A stretch of DNA of 64,000 nucleotides from Psococerastis gibbosa (GCA_963971405.1 OZ020491.1:16548855-16612854); one strand, 5' to 3'; shown: positions 1 to 11,914, counted from the stretch's first letter. Numbers and translations are program-made. Notes: generated from the letters alone by a model not told the origin.

Positions 1-180
1 AATTTTTTAATGACATTTTTATGGACCCAAGCCTGCGTATAGTGAGTGGCCTATAGGTCCCTTGTTCAATGCTAACGACCCCATGGATTTCGGACATTAT
101 TTGTATTGTTTCCGTATGAATTCATTGGCGAACTGGTACATATGTTCTCGATGTCAACCCAAACCGGCTACAAGCGATAA

Positions 181-640
181 GGCGGGTATTCCATATACGT
201 ACATCGTCAATGAAAATTATGAAATTGAAGGACATTTCAATTTTACTCTATGCCATTGTTAAAATTGATCAATGATCAATTGATCATAGAGTAAAATATT
301 AGAAGTTTTTTGGAAAAATCACAAACAAACTAAAATTAAAAAATGGCGCTATGGGATATGACAAGTACAACTATTTTAATTTATTTCTTTAAAAAGAACG
401 CATTTCTGTATAAAAATTATAATAAGGTTTAAATAATAAGGCGACGAAGAAAACAAATACAATTTCAAGAAGCAAATGCAAACAGCAAATTTCAAAAATT
501 TGGCGCATACGTTTCAATTGAAAATTGTCAATTTTTGAAAAAAACATATGGAATGGCCGCCATCAATGAGAAATGAGAAATTGAAATGTCCTTCAATTTC
601 ATAATTTTCATTGACGTTGTACGTATGTGGAATACCCGCC
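181..640. mobile_element. Palindromic MITE, GGCGGG...TTCCA family, copy 1
   Basis: A 460-bp element whose arms are inverted copies of each other for about 65 bp (181-245 against 575-640), starting GGCGGGTATTCCATA. It is flanked by a TAA duplication (178-180 and 641-643). The interior has an A/T-rich core shared with the copies at 8998, 38801 and 40231, including ATTGATCAATGATC and AAATGGCG. There is no coding capacity. A 3-bp TWA target is typical of PIF/Harbinger-type transposases, so the mobilising enzyme is inferred to be of that type. It interrupts a dispersed repeat also seen near 18840-18935. Confidence 0.8.
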
Positions 641-643
641 TAA

Positions 644-1828
644 TGGACAAACTGTGACAAGCTTACCATTAACGCAATGAAACAGTCAAAAGCATGACTT
701 AACCAAGTACAGATACGAGTCACGATCGGACGCTACCAGGGTCCCAACGTTTTAAGTTTACTACTGCCAAGATGAAATGTAGACGATTTCGCCAAAAATG
801 CTCAACACTTGGGTTGAGTATTAAAAGCAAATCAGACACCCTTCGAATGTCGCATCTCTCAGCAGAAATGCTCCTCTACTTTTGGATGTATCACATGTGG
901 CCGTTTATATAGTATAAAACTAAGCTGAGTTGAGCTATTGGTCACAGCACAAAAATCACAGTTGAGTGTTACACGAACAACAGTCCTCCTCCTCAGTTTG
1001 TCTCAGTCAACTTACCATGATTTTTCTGCAGTGACGTATGACTCAACTCAGCGTAGCTTTACTGTGCCACCGACTGACCACAGTTTTTGAACTCATTCCT
1101 CCGGACGCCCTCACCAACCATTTTTGAAACAATTCAAGTTCAAGTTATAAACGGTCTGACGGGCACAAATCACATACCAAAATGTAGAAGAACATTTCTG
1201 CTAAGGTATTTTAGACAGTTACTATCAATATTTCATTTTGTACACTTATAAGACCCCTTATAATTACAAAGGCTTCTAATAAGGAGACTGTTATGTATAT
1301 TCTAATTAATAGATTAGCATTTGATGTTTGAGGGTATCATTCTCATAGATAATTAGAACATGTCACCATGGGAGTTTAGAGTTATTACGATTTAATGGCC
1401 GACGACTCTGATTGTCTAACAATGCTTTAGAATGGGGTAAAACGTGGCAGCAGACAACTCAGGTGGTTAGTCGAAGCCGTCTCAAGCGAACGTGAATGTC
1501 AGGGTAATTTAATGTTTTATATGAGATTCCGTCCCTTCGTTGACTGGCTTGAGTCATTTGTTGTGATTCATATCTGTCTGTGCGATTGGTTAGGTAGGCT
1601 TGAGCCAGGTAGGCCGACGAGGAATTTTTTTCTTTCTCGACATGGCGGACATACCGGAAATTCCAGACACGCTTTGTATAAATCATTGAAGGGGACGTCA
1701 TGTCTTATTGTCTCGTGTATTAGGAATGAGAATCATTTGATATGAATGGGGTTGAATGCTGTGGGGCCTCATCTACTACTCTAACATGCACCAATCACTT
1801 TGCTTTGTCTTTTTCAGTCTTGAAAATG
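644..1828. other. No gene seen; AT-rich intergenic DNA
   Basis: No convincing reading frame. The short frames at 1459-1745 overlap each other on opposite strands and match no family I know. A motif AAGGAGACTGTTATGT near 1282 resembles the tail of the Penelope-like element near 15373 and the palindrome arms near 44799. Confidence 0.5.
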
Positions 1829-2017
1829 TCTAGTTGGTCCGGAAGGTCGGGGTTCGAGGCCCGACATACCTAATAGAAAATTTTTCCGCCTGGGCTGGGT
1901 TCACCCAATCCTAATGGGTACCTTACCTTCAGTGGTAAGGGAAAACGCACCTGCCGGTCATGTTGCTCACCACGGTATCCCAAATAGAGCAGTGCTCAAG
2001 AGAGGAATGAATGAATT
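1829..2017 (+). mobile_element. tRNA-derived SINE, family B, copy 1
   Basis: A B-box-like GGTTCGAGGCCCG follows a tRNA-like head, then a body (near 1890-2005: GGGTTCACCC, TACCTTACCTTCA, AAATAGAGCAGTG) shared with copies near 9906, 13630 and 35690. It ends in a short (AATG)n tail. Transcription would be by RNA polymerase III, and spread would need a LINE reverse transcriptase in trans. There is no protein. Confidence 0.7.
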
Positions 2018-2310
2018 TATTTAATTTACTACGCAAGTTATTAAGTTTTGCTTTATGGATGTTGTGGAGGACTACTGCATACACAATATCACGGGGTATT
2101 TTTAATTTTTGGTGTTCAACTTATTTAATGAACTTAAGGGAGGACTAAAATTTCCCACATTGTAAATAAAGTGGATAAATAGCAGCACCAAAAGGTAAAC
2201 ATGATATTGTGTATGAAGTTGTCTCCTTCAATTTGGACAGACCAAATATTTATAGCTTACGAAGAAATTAAATAAAAAATAGAAACTGACTCATTTTTGG
2301 GTGATCTAGG
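2012..2310. mobile_element. MITE family D copy (GTAGAGGACTAC..CATACACAATATC)
   Basis: The arms around 2030-2110 and 2190-2300 are imperfect inverted copies: both carry a PyTTAPy-AAATTTAAT-type block, a GTAGAGGAC-like block and a CACAATATCA block. The same unit recurs near 19180, 52438, 55392, 60990 and 62160. Non-coding. Exact ends are uncertain because it abuts the tail of the SINE at 1829. Confidence 0.55.
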
Positions 2311-2391
2311 GATGACCAATGTATTCATTCCATATTCTCTTAAAAACCTCTCCAAACATCCGTTGCAAAACTATTGTCTGTTTTTATCGTA

Positions 2392-3605
2392 CTACCCAGA
2401 TTCAAAAAGGTTCGACCACCTTAATTCACAATGCATTTCAATTTTTATCTTGGTTAAAACAAATTGTAGGTCGCTGAGTTTACTCCGGAATTTAGCCAGA
2501 TGCTCCCTTAATGACAGCTAATCAATTCAATTTAGATCCGTTAGTTTTTCATCGATTCCTCGACACTTTCCAGAGAAGGTGCATAATTAACCGAATCAAA
2601 AACCTTTGACCACTTAGCTTTTTTCTTTCCGTGAACATCATAAGCAGGGCAAGCTTGAAAAAAAATTCACACTGCTTACATACAGTGTGTAGACATAATC
2701 CATTCTGCCCGCTATGGTTTTTACACTGCCAAGGGGAAAACCCTTTTGACACCTGTACAGATAAAGAGGAGGCTTGCTTGGGCAAGAGAGAGGGTGAATT
2801 GGACTGAACAGGACTGGAAAAAGATCATTTGGAGCGATGACGGCCGATTTGAACTTTGGATTCTGCTGGATCTAAGCGCGTAGTACCAATATCTGGCGAG
2901 ACATTCAAGCCCGACTGTATCAAGAAAACCGTGAAGTTTGGGTGTATGGGTGCATCAGGAACAGTTGTATTTAATTTCGTTGAGAGTACTGTTAATGGGG
3001 AGGCGTGCATTAAGATTTTGGAGGACAGTTTGAAGCCTTCTCTTACAAAGATGGCTTCGAACGGGAATTTTATATTTCATCAAGACCGCGCAACTTGCCA
3101 CACCGGCCGAATTGCTGAGGCATGGTTTCAAAATAATGGTGTTAAACCTCTCCTTTGGCCTTCAAGCAGCCCTGACCTTTCCCCCATCGAAAATAATTGG
3201 GGAAAAATGAAGAAGAAGTTGAGGACCACTCTTGTACGGTCAAAGGACGAACTGAGGGCAGTTTCATTAGAAATTTGGGATTCGTTCACTGCTGATGAAG
3301 GTGTCGCTCTTGTATCTTCCATGCCCCGTCGCATGAAGGCAGTTATTAATGCAAAGAGCAATATAACAAAATATTGAAAACGTAGTGGTCCAGGTTTTTT
3401 GAATTGATGATTTCAGCATATGTTTGAGCAAAGCAGTCTAGTCAGATAGGTTTTAAACATAATAAGTAGAATTTTTTCTCATTTGATTGAGGAATAGGTA
3501 GGCTACTTTCCATATTAAATAAATGGTATATTATTCGAATTGGCAGAGGTAGAAACTGAAATGCATTGTGAATTGAGGTGGTCGAACCTTTTTGAATCTG
3601 GGTAG
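2392..3605 (+). mobile_element. Tc1-type DNA transposon, decayed
   Basis: A 1214-bp element with about 48-bp terminal inverted repeats (start CTACCCAGATTCAAAAAGG, end its inverse) flanked by TA at 2390-2391 and 3606-3607. Inside is the catalytic part of a Tc1 transposase. The block WTEQDWKKIIWSDDGRFELW lies near 2797-2860, and the rest is in another frame at 2856-3377. The catalytic triad is visible as WSDD, HQD and IEN, with 34 residues between the last two (DD34E). The N-terminal DNA-binding half is not recognisable, and a frame change occurs at about 2855-2860, so this copy cannot make a full enzyme. Confidence 0.9.
2856..3377 (+). pseudogene. Tc1 transposase, C-terminal DDE fragment
   Basis: An open stretch of 173 residues forms the second part of a Tc1/mariner transposase, against about 340 residues in a whole enzyme. 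It contains the second catalytic aspartate in FHQDRATCHTG and the final glutamate in SPDLSPIENNW, followed by the usual helical C-terminus. The frame before it (about 2750-2855) carries the first aspartate in another phase. Cut-and-paste transposition at TA is the family role. The stretch has no ATG start and is a remnant. Confidence 0.85.
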
Positions 3606-3607
3606 TA

Positions 3608-4940
3608 TGTTCAAAGAAAAACCTTTTTTTAGAACATCTATATTATAGTTTTAAAAAAAACTCTATTATATTGTATGTTCTCTAGTAACAGCTCTTTTTA
3701 CTGATAGAAGTTGACATCCTGTCAATGAAAATTAATAGGCAGGGATTTTCCACTTGTGTACAAGTTAGGGGTTGAATTTTCTCTCCATTTTGTCAATTTT
3801 GGTCAATTTTACCTCTATAATCTCAAATAGTGATTTTTTTAGCGCGGCTTTAAAGCATGCAATACCAAGTAAATTTTCATTATTATCTGAGTTCTTTCCT
3901 TATCCAAATTCTTCTCTAATTGTACTGTAATTAGTTTATATGCATTTAATTGTCTTTATTTCAATAGTCTACTACGTTTTAGGAAGCTTTGGGTGTTGCA
4001 GCCCATTGTTACAAATAAATATAACCCAATTGTTCCGATTAGACAAAAAGTAGTTTGCGAAAGTAAATCGGACTGGGTTGTATAGGTTCGCGTGCAAACC
4101 ATCCTACACCCAATAATTCTTTGTCTAGTTTCTTGTAATGGCAAGTAATTTGTAAAACAGACGTCGCCTCATGGTTGTCTGCCCATCTGTCATCTACATC
4201 CGTTCCCACCTTTTATTTCTCACTGTTGGTTATGGAACTAACGCCTGTAATTTCGAAAAGATGATAATTTTTCTTGTGTTCATCTGGAACTGGACATATT
4301 ATACGATCAGTACCGGCAGTTTTTGAATCCCCTTTGACTGTGGGGGATTTGAAATGTAGATACTGCAATGATGATGGGTCATTCTACTGATGCAGATAAA
4401 AAAACGAAAACATTATTTCCCAAACTGACCACAATCATGGGATCGGGATACTTTTCAGATCTCAGTCTAAACCTTGGGCACTTTCTTCCTTATTATTATC
4501 AATTAAACCGCTCTTACGTCTAATTTGAAATTACGAAATAGGTGTTAGCTGCCCTTATTAAGTTATGCTTGATTGCCATGGAAGTAAGGTTTCTTCGTGC
4601 ATTCAAAAAAAAAAAGTTCACAAACATTCATGATTTTAAGAATTTAAGAACCGGGGAGAACCGGAGGGAAAGCCTTATAGTACAATATCAAATTTCACGG
4701 GATATACGATAGTAGAGCTATTATTAAAGAATTGTTCCACTGCATTCAGATTAGTGATGGATTCGCTTCGGCCTGGTCCGAATTTTTGGTCGGACCGAAC
4801 CGAGGACCGAAGAAAGGAAGACCTGACCGAAAATAGATAGAAAATACTGAAAATTGGTGGGACCGAACCGGAACGCACCAACAGTATTTGCGTCCTCGGT
4901 CCCCGACCGTCTATCACTAATTTCTGATACATAGCATGTG
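3608..4940. other. No gene seen
   Basis: AT-rich DNA without a supported frame. Short reverse frames at 3956-4144 and 4675-5005 show no family resemblance. The end of the stretch (about 4933-4948, continuing at 5127-5185) is a short dispersed repeat also visible near 6102 and 16840 (GGCCATCAC, then GGCCACAG, then TTGATTTGTA). Confidence 0.4.
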
Positions 4941-4948
4941 GCCATCAC

Positions 4949-5126
4949 CAAGGCCGTAGCCACGACTTTTTTTTCGGGGGGGGGGGGGGGGGTTAGAAAT
5001 TTCATTGGGTGTTACATAGTGGTTTTTATTTTTCCTCTCAAAATCCGATTCTATCTAGTATCAAGCGATTTCATTTCGGGGGGGGGGGGGTTGAACCCCC
5101 ATAAACCCCCCTTGGCTACGGCCTTG
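4949..5126. mobile_element. hAT-type MITE with internal poly-G runs
   Basis: A 178-bp element begins CAAGGCCGTAGCC and ends with its inverse GGCTACGGCCTTG. It is flanked by a perfect 8-bp duplication GCCATCAC (4941-4948 and 5127-5134), the length used by hAT transposases. Next to each end is a long G run (about 4976-4992 and 5079-5090). It has no coding capacity and sits inside a short dispersed repeat. Confidence 0.85.
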
Positions 5127-5185
5127 GCCATCACTGACGCCGAATGGCCACAGTCATGGAACTTGATTTGTACAAATATCGGATA

Positions 5186-6888
5186 AAAGTGTTGTTTATT
5201 TTAACAATCGGTGTTTGTAACTTTTACAGCAAACAATTAATTAGAGTGTATACCCACCCAACCGTGTTTCGTTTAGAGTTAGTTATATCATTGAATGTAG
5301 TACAGATGGGACATTTGAGCGCTCCAATCAAATTTTTTTAATCCTGGGCCCGCTGGTCATCGGAGACGTGGCGAGTGGCCCAGAAATAAAAAATAAAATT
5401 TTCCCTGTAAGCGAACGTCACATTTCTCCTGTATAGAACTCTAGTTACGTTCAATGATATATTATTATTTATTATCTCAGTACAATGCAATTAGCTCAGT
5501 GCTGAATGGTTTGATGAGGCCTGGGTGTTGACGGCTGAAATGAACCAAAAGCTGATTAGAAAATATAAAGCTTACCTATCTAATTTGCTTTATTAATTGA
5601 TTTCATTTACATTTCCACCCCACATTGCATTTCCTCTCATTTCTGGCGTTGAAATGGATTAAAATAGCGTTGCAGGCAATCATGTTATTTCGCGGTAAGA
5701 CAATGAAAATGCTATCACTAATGCATTTTACATCATTATATTCCGCTTTAATGCTATGCATGCAATTCCACCAGGCATTTCTATTTAAAATATTATTTTC
5801 CTAAAACCTGGATGACGTATTTACTGTTTGCACAAGCATACTGTACTGTATGCCTGTTGTTTGCTGTTATCGCTGTAAAATATAAATTGTAAAATGGCAA
5901 TTCCACATACCTGCGACAGGTATCTTATCATTTTTAGTTAGTTGCATTAGTTTAGTACTATTCATTGCTAATTGAAATTTGGTTCTAGTCCCAGCATCGG
6001 TAATGTAATTTAAAAATTTGGAAATTTTTACAAATTCGATTTCCACAGTAATTATCGATCGTAGAGCCGTCAAAAATTGCAGAAATACGTTTTGATATAG
6101 GACATGTGACCATCACTAACACTATTTGGCCACAGTTCTTTAACTCCTTCCTCCATCCGTTTTTTGCACAAATTAAATTCAGGAATTGTGGCCAATATGT
6201 GTTAAAAAGAGGTACATATCATGTATTGAAATACTCAGAAAAAATTCTTCCATTTGCCCTCATTTTTTCACAGCTGTACCATTGAATTTCATGAGATATT
6301 TGATGTTTATACTTATCAGGCTTTTCCCCCTCCGATTGTTTCTTAAGATATCTTCAATAAACCTCGACAAGGATTCAATTTAAAAGAAACTATAAGAGGG
6401 AAAATTGTTGAAAGGGACTCGAACACACATATCTTCGCCTTTTCAAGGGCAAAAGGTTATAATACTACACTATTTCACCCGCATCCTTTGTACTTACCTC
6501 TCTGGTGAGCTACATTTGCCGATCCGGCTTTGCCCTTTGAGGGATCCCAGCATCTCTATATATTTAGGTGAGAAATTACAGAGAACAATTGAAAGAAACG
6601 AATGCAGGCAGGTACACAGGTAGCCAGAGGTAGGCTAATCACAGAGTAGAAGGCTCACTAGGCTACTCATCACCATTAAGGAAGGGGACCGTGAGACGGA
6701 GACAAAGGTATTTTTTCCCATATTCTTAATCTCATTCTTGGTAGATGCAATTAATATTTAAATTTGATTTATCAAATGAGTCCAATAGAATATTTTATAT
6801 GATAAAGGATTGTTGTTGTTGTGGAAGAAAGATACTGTATACAGGCTATGGGAAGTGTTACTGTGTTACCAGTGATTATATTTGGAAA
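5186..6888. other. No gene seen
   Basis: Only short unsupported frames. Around 6102-6200 is another copy of the short dispersed repeat (ACCATCACTAACAC, GGCCACAGTTC) found near 5127 and 16840. Nothing else is recognised. Confidence 0.4.
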
Positions 6889-7735
6889 ATAACTGGTCCG
6901 AGTTTACTCGAACATGCTTTCCAATTTATAAATTAGCAGATATAGACATGTGTAATTTCATAGGAAATAATTTCCCTATGGTTACATTTCAGATCCTCTA
7001 TCCCACCTCAATATATTAAAACCCCTTAAAACTTAATGGCATGTTCTGGAACGAGCAGACCAATATATTGTAACAGTAGTAACAATGATACATGGCACGT
7101 AATGTATTGGAGCGTAAATTTTCCAATTTCTCAAAAAATAATTTTTTGCATAGAAGCAAATTTTTTTTTGGGAATGCAACCTGTCCGTTTTTTTACCCTA
7201 TTGAGCACCTAAAACATACCTGAAGGTAGAAATCATCGATAGAAAAGTTTCGCAGAAATATTATTTTTTAGTCATTTTTCATTAAAATTAAGTTATTTTT
7301 ATTTTTTTACCCCCAGAAGCAAACTATCAAGGGGCAAGCAACCCTCCACATTTTGTTAAAATTAATGACGACTACAATATATGTGAATTTAAAAGAAATC
7401 GTTGGAGCCGTTTTTGAGAAATAATTTTTTTAGGCGTTTTTTGGAGTTTTTTGAGAATAAAACCCCCCCAAATTGAGTTAGTCCAAAATATAAAAAAAAA
7501 TGGTCTCGAGGCATGATATTTGTGAACCTACATGCAAAATTTCATGAAAATCAGCCGAGTAGTTTGCCCGGAAATCAACGCACAGACAGACAGATAGAGC
7601 GACAGACAGACATTTCGTAAAAACCAGTTTTTTGGGTTCCTGGGACCTCAAAACGTGTAAATCCGTTGAAATCTCGAAATCGAAAATTTCGACCATCACA
7701 AAGCTTTCCTTATACTTCGTATAAATTGGATAGCA
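6889..7735 (-). mobile_element. Helentron-derived (HINE/DINE-like) element, copy 1
   Basis: Read on the minus strand it starts near 7735 with GCTATCCAATTTATACGAAG and carries the GTCTGTCTGTC microsatellite around 7580-7605. It ends at 6889 with the hairpin CGAGTTTACTCG and the CCGGTT end. The inverse of the 5' end (CCAATTTATAA) lies just inside the 3' hairpin. This asymmetric arrangement, with the central GTCT microsatellite, is characteristic of Helentron-associated elements. The 127-residue reverse frame across it is a chance frame that recurs in other copies. There is no Rep/helicase. Confidence 0.65.
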
Positions 7736-7741
7736 AAAACT

Positions 7742-8994
7742 CCACCTTGGCACAAAACCCAATGAGAGTCTATAGGCTTGAAGGCGGGTAGAGTCTGTCT
7801 TTACCGCTGTTCTATTTGAGAATGTTGTGTTCTGCAACATGCGCCGTGCCAAACACAGCAAGTCAGAGGTCTTCCATGTTGGATTTTCTGTAACAAAATT
7901 CTCCTCTTAAAAAAACTGATATGTTTTACAAAACGATTGCAGGGACTGTCTTCTTCTATGAATGACTCTTCTATCGAAGATTGGCGATCATCATTGCAAT
8001 CGTAGACACGTAGATACCGTACTCCGTACTCCCCAAAAGGAAGTCATGTACTATAGTATATGTTGAGTATCGAATGTACTTAGTCATGATGACTGTACTA
8101 GGGAATTGTAATGGAGTGGTTTCCCATTGCCTTCTGCATCCTTATGCCGTTGACTCTTCATTGAGTTCCTCCGCCTTCAAGGCCCAACCCCAGGACCAAA
8201 GAGTGTCCTAGCAGTGATGGCTACTATTCGCCCCGTCACATAGTCATGAGCAACCGTTGAGGTACTAAAACCGCTATTTCAATGCTGTGTATTTTGATTA
8301 AAAACGGTTTCCCTCTTTATATGTTAGACATGGGCGGTACAGTGGGAATTGACCCTCCAATCACAGCGAGGTAAAGGTCCGCCATCTTGAAAAATGCTAT
8401 GCAAGTGTCCATTATAATAATGCAATAAATGTTTGAGAGATCGATGGGTTTACGATATGTGGGTATTTCTATTTTTTTGCTTCTCTAGCTATGTTAATTA
8501 ACTTAATACTCCGGTCCATATTGCCTACATTTTATCACTGATGCGATTAGGGGTATTAGTAGAAATTCCGTTCATTTGCTACCCCGTTCATTAGCATTGA
8601 ATTAAATTCTATTTCTCTCTGGGTTTTCTCCGTGTTAAAATAACTAAAATAACCGCTAGCTGTACCATAGAACACAAATACGACCAATCAGAATGATTTC
8701 AACTCGCATAGCGTGTCTCTTATGCAACATCTGAGTACGAATGACATGGCAAATTGTAGGTTTAGCAGAGGGGAAACAATTTAGTGAACCATTAGAGGAA
8801 TTCTTTTTTAAAAGTAACGGTTAATTTAATGTGGTAGAGGTGGCGAAGACGTAACCGCAGATCGATTAAGTTAACTGCAGTGTGTTTTACTGCATGCGCC
8901 TCCCCGGCTTTTTATCTGATTTGTCCAAGAATGTTGTTTTTAACGGTGTTATCCATTGTTACGAGTTTTGTATTAGCTTCGCCCTTTCCTACGG
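7742..8994. other. No gene seen
   Basis: AT-rich DNA with no supported frame or recognised repeat, apart from a possible old repeat around 8100-8260 (GTGGTTTCCCATTGCCTTCT). The minus-strand frame at 7478-7861 runs in from the Helentron-derived element and is not a gene. Confidence 0.35.
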
Positions 8995-8997
8995 TAA

Positions 8998-9629
8998 GGC
9001 GGGGTTTCCACCGACCTCTCATTGCAGAATGCAAATGACATTGACGGAAATTTTTGTTTTATTCTATGCCATAGTTAAAATTGATCAATGATCATAGAGT
9101 AAAATCACAAACAAACAAACTAAAATTAAAAAATGGCGTCATGGGATATGTTAAGTACAAACATTTTAATAGATTTCTATAAAAAGAAAAATTCCAATTT
9201 CCGTCAATGTTAGTTGAGCATGTTGGTGCAAAACTCAGCAAGTTGAGTTTGGTGCCGTCCTTTTCTCATGCAGAAGTCCAGTTCAGGTCTTGCCTTTAAG
9301 CTCACGCGTTCAGTATTACATATCTCTATTTATTTCATTTGTTTTACTTTTACTTATTAATTACCGCGGACTCTGCTATTCTTTCGTTCTTCCTGCCAAT
9401 CACCTCATCCTATCACACTGTGGCGGCTCCTACTACTCAGCAAGTGTACTTCAGCACCGGTACCGGTAAGCGTCACCTACACGTCGCAAGGTAAGCCACA
9501 GTGCTCCTGCACCCCCCCTTCTAGCGCTCAGTCGCGTCTAGTGGTCCTTCGAGCCGGATTTGAACCAGCGCCCAGTCGCGTCTAAATGTCATTTGCATTC
9601 TGCATTGAGACGTCTGTGGAAACCCCGCC
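8998..9629. mobile_element. Palindromic MITE, GGCGGGG...TTTCCACC family, copy 2, interrupted
   Basis: The element starts GGCGGGGTTTCCACCGACC and ends GGAAACCCCGCC, flanked by TAA (8995-8997 and 9630-9632). The core (9030-9210) matches the copies at 181, 38801 and 40231. About 380 bp of foreign sequence (9212-9590) separates the core from the right arm. That insert is described separately. Confidence 0.8.
9212..9590. repeat. Insert inside MITE copy 2, tRNA-like SINE candidate
   Basis: This stretch is absent from the other three copies of the MITE, so it arrived after it. The right part contains GGATTTGAACCAG near 9560, the inverse of a B-box (GGTTCAAATCC), with a repeated CAGTCGCGTCTA around 9530-9590. 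That suggests a reverse-oriented tRNA-type SINE. No clear target duplication was found, and the class is a guess. Confidence 0.35.
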
Positions 9630-9756
9630 TAATGAATGATTACTTATTGAAGAATTAAAAGTCAACTTCATAAGGATATCTAAAGCAGTGGCATGGTCAA
9701 GTTGTTATATTATAGTATAGTATGATATATACAGTATGTATAACACTGACATTAAC

Positions 9757-9904
9757 TTTGGTTGAAGAGGCAACTTCCTCATTATAACCGAAATTAGAGA
9801 ATATAGAAAAACTGGGCTTGGCGGGATTCGAACCCAGAGGCGTAGATCGTGGGTTCGAATCCCGCCAAGCCCTGTTTTTCTATATCCTCTAATTTAGGTT
9901 ATAC
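9757..9904. mobile_element. Head-to-head inverted pair of tRNA-type SINE I
   Basis: The left arm (9757-9840) carries GGCGGGATTCGAACCCA and the right arm (9850-9904) carries TGGGTTCGAATCCCGCC, the two B-box orientations. Both arms continue into CTATAT and CTCTAATTT. The arms can form an almost perfect snap-back. The same arrangement recurs at about 41985-42180. The arms look like one tRNA-derived SINE in opposite orientation. It is not a functional tRNA gene, since neither arm folds into a cloverleaf that I can see. Confidence 0.6.
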
Positions 9905-9905
9905 T

Positions 9906-10341
9906 CAAATTGGTTGAGAACTGATCTGCGACTATGAAATGGAAGGTCGAGGTTCGAGACTCGGCATACACGACTTTGACTTACTTACTTGACTTAGGTT
10001 GGCGCGTCCAGCCCGGGGGGACTTTTGGCCGCTGCCACTACACCACGCCACCTCGGACGATCTTCCGCCGCTCGCTTCCAATCTCGGGTGCCGGTGGCGT
10101 GCACATCTTCGAGCACTTGGTCTCTCCATCTTAGCCTTGGCCTACCGGAACGACACACACGAAGTTGGAAAAAATTTTCTGCCCTGCCTGGGTCCACCCA
10201 TTCCTTATATTGGGTACCTTAATCGTCTCCGATGGGGGAGAAACGCAGCTGCTGGACGTGTTACTGACCACAAAATCTCAAATAGAGCAGTGGTTAAGAG
10301 AGGGAATGCTCTGTTAGTCCTCACACCTCAATGAATTAATG
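9906..10341 (+). mobile_element. tRNA-derived SINE, family B, copy 2 (split by a LINE end)
   Basis: The head at 9906-9970 has GGTTCGAGACTCGG as B box. The body at 10155-10341 (GGTCCACCC, TGGGTACCTTA, AAATAGAGCAGTGG) matches copies near 1829, 13630 and 35690. The two halves are separated by a 5'-truncated LINE end in opposite orientation. Confidence 0.65.
9975..10152 (-). mobile_element. LINE 3' end, RTE-like, strongly 5'-truncated
   Basis: The minus-strand frame reads SGRPRLRWRDQVLEDVHATG followed by RDWKRAAEDRPRW and a stop. This is the typical C-terminus of an RTE-like or related non-LTR reverse-transcriptase ORF. After the stop comes a short (AAGT)n-like tail (9978-9990). About 55 codons are left. 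It sits inside a SINE, consistent with target-primed insertion. Confidence 0.65.
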
Positions 10342-10344
10342 CAT

Positions 10345-11584
10345 TTTCGTGCCACATAGTTTTTTTTACAACCATTGCGCTATTGTTTGATTTGCCATTT
10401 GCGACGGTAATAAACGAATTTGTAAATAATTCTTTTCCTTCGCTAGTCACAATCTATTGATTGGTTTGTTCTAAATATTTCAATATTTTTCTCCCCTCTT
10501 TCCTGCCCTAGGCCATCCTCTTGAGTTCCAAGTGACCAAAGAATCTGAATAAATGCTGGTAAAGAATAGGGTCACCTCCACCTGCGGGATCAAAGAAGGA
10601 TGTATTTGAATTTCGCTGTTAATAGTATAGTGATAGCTCCAGCTGCGCATTCTATTACGGTCTTAAGGAGTCTCTCAAGTCTAATCCAATAATTATGAAG
10701 AATAAAGTTCAATTAGTCAACTTCATAATAAGCATTTCTATAAACTTTACTAATTTACTGTTGCCATAACTTACATAATTTAAAATTATTTTAAAAAAAT
10801 GGAAACATTTGTGAGAGCTGATGTAGGAGGCACATTAAATTGTAGGTACGTAACCCGATGATAAATTGGTCAACGCGATGAAAATTCTGTTGTGAGAAGG
10901 CAATAAAGCATGAAATTAAAATTATTATGGACATTGACAAATTAAGAGGCGGCGCGTTGTTACAATGAGTGCTCCTCAAGAAGCTAAAATACGTAGGAGG
11001 CCCAGGTAATTAAAAATACTAATCCCCTGAAGACCTCAGCATGGTGGAAGCTTTTTTTCACTCACTACAAAACTTTTTGGGGTGGCGTCGACCATAGTAT
11101 TCGCAGGATATTTATCTGCGGATATGATTTATCCCACCCCAAAGCATGGACTGACTTTATTGTCCTGGGTTTAATTGTCGGAACTTCAAGACTTTCTATG
11201 GCTCTTGGCGCAAATTCTCAAACAACCCCAAGGGCGTCCCTTAGCAGTCTTTAAGCCACAATTATCTATAGGCCACTTGTAAGAGGCTCAAAATTCGCCC
11301 AAATTGGATATAAAGACTTATATATAAAGTCTTTTTTTCTTTCAATTAAAAAAAAAACATATATAGTTTATGCCAAATACAGGTAATGTCGTGTTTTGAG
11401 TGCTGATTGGGTGTAAATAAGTTTGAATGATGATATTATGATGATATATTGAAATAATTCAGTGTATTTTATTTTTGTTGCAGGTAAGAAATTGTATTCA
11501 TCCATTAAGGTTTGTTTGGTTGCTTGTTTTCCAACGCTTTTTTTTCTTTTTTTCTAAATAAAATATTAATTGGATACAAACAAT
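10345..11584. other. No gene seen
   Basis: Intergenic DNA with no supported frame. The 62-residue reverse frame at 10791-10979 shows no family signal. Confidence 0.4.
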
Positions 11585-11585
11585 T

Positions 11586-11735
11586 TAATGAATGTATCCG
11601 ATTGACCTCTTCAGTCGCCTCTGTAGTACCCGTGTTGAGTTACGACACGTCTCCGATCGCATGGCGTGTAAAGACGCGCACAAGTGCAAGCACGCTACCA
11701 CCTGGCCATCGAAGCCATAATGACATAATGCCTGC
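11586..11735. repeat. Dispersed repeat E, copy 1 (SINE-like)
   Basis: The stretch TGTATCCGATTGACCTCTTC through GAGTTACGACACGTCTCCGA to CAAGCACGCTACC recurs near 57978-58112 with a few changes. Length and lack of coding suggest a SINE, but no clear A or B box is visible. It abuts a copy of the 5S-like SINE. Confidence 0.45.
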
Positions 11736-11895
11736 TAACAGCATTTCTGCCTGTCACCCTTCACCTCAGGGGAGCTGGGAAGTTGGACTGACCCCCTGAT
11801 TATAGTTGATTCAGAATCACTTGGGGAACGTAGTATAGTCACACGATTAATTCGGTGGTGGCCAGGGCTCGACACGCACTTACACTGACTGCTAG
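11735..11895 (-). mobile_element. 5S-like SINE, family C, partial copy
   Basis: It matches the body of the copies at 25830 and 58934 (CTGATTATAGT, CACTTGGGGAAC, GTCACACGATTAA, GACTCGACACGCAC-like). The head that resembles 5S rRNA is missing. Next to it is a short GTTCACTCGTACCG resembling the end of a Helentron-derived variant. Confidence 0.5.
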
Positions 11896-11914
11896 TCTGG
11901 GTTCACTCGTACCG

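Noticed and set aside
9800-9880. Possible tRNA gene (GGTTCGAATCC box)
   Set aside because: The box occurs in both orientations in a foldback pair, no cloverleaf can be drawn, and the same unit recurs at 41985. It is SINE-derived.
10025-10334. GC-rich forward frames of 67-111 residues
   Set aside because: They overlap the reverse-strand LINE C-terminus and SINE body, so they are shadow frames.
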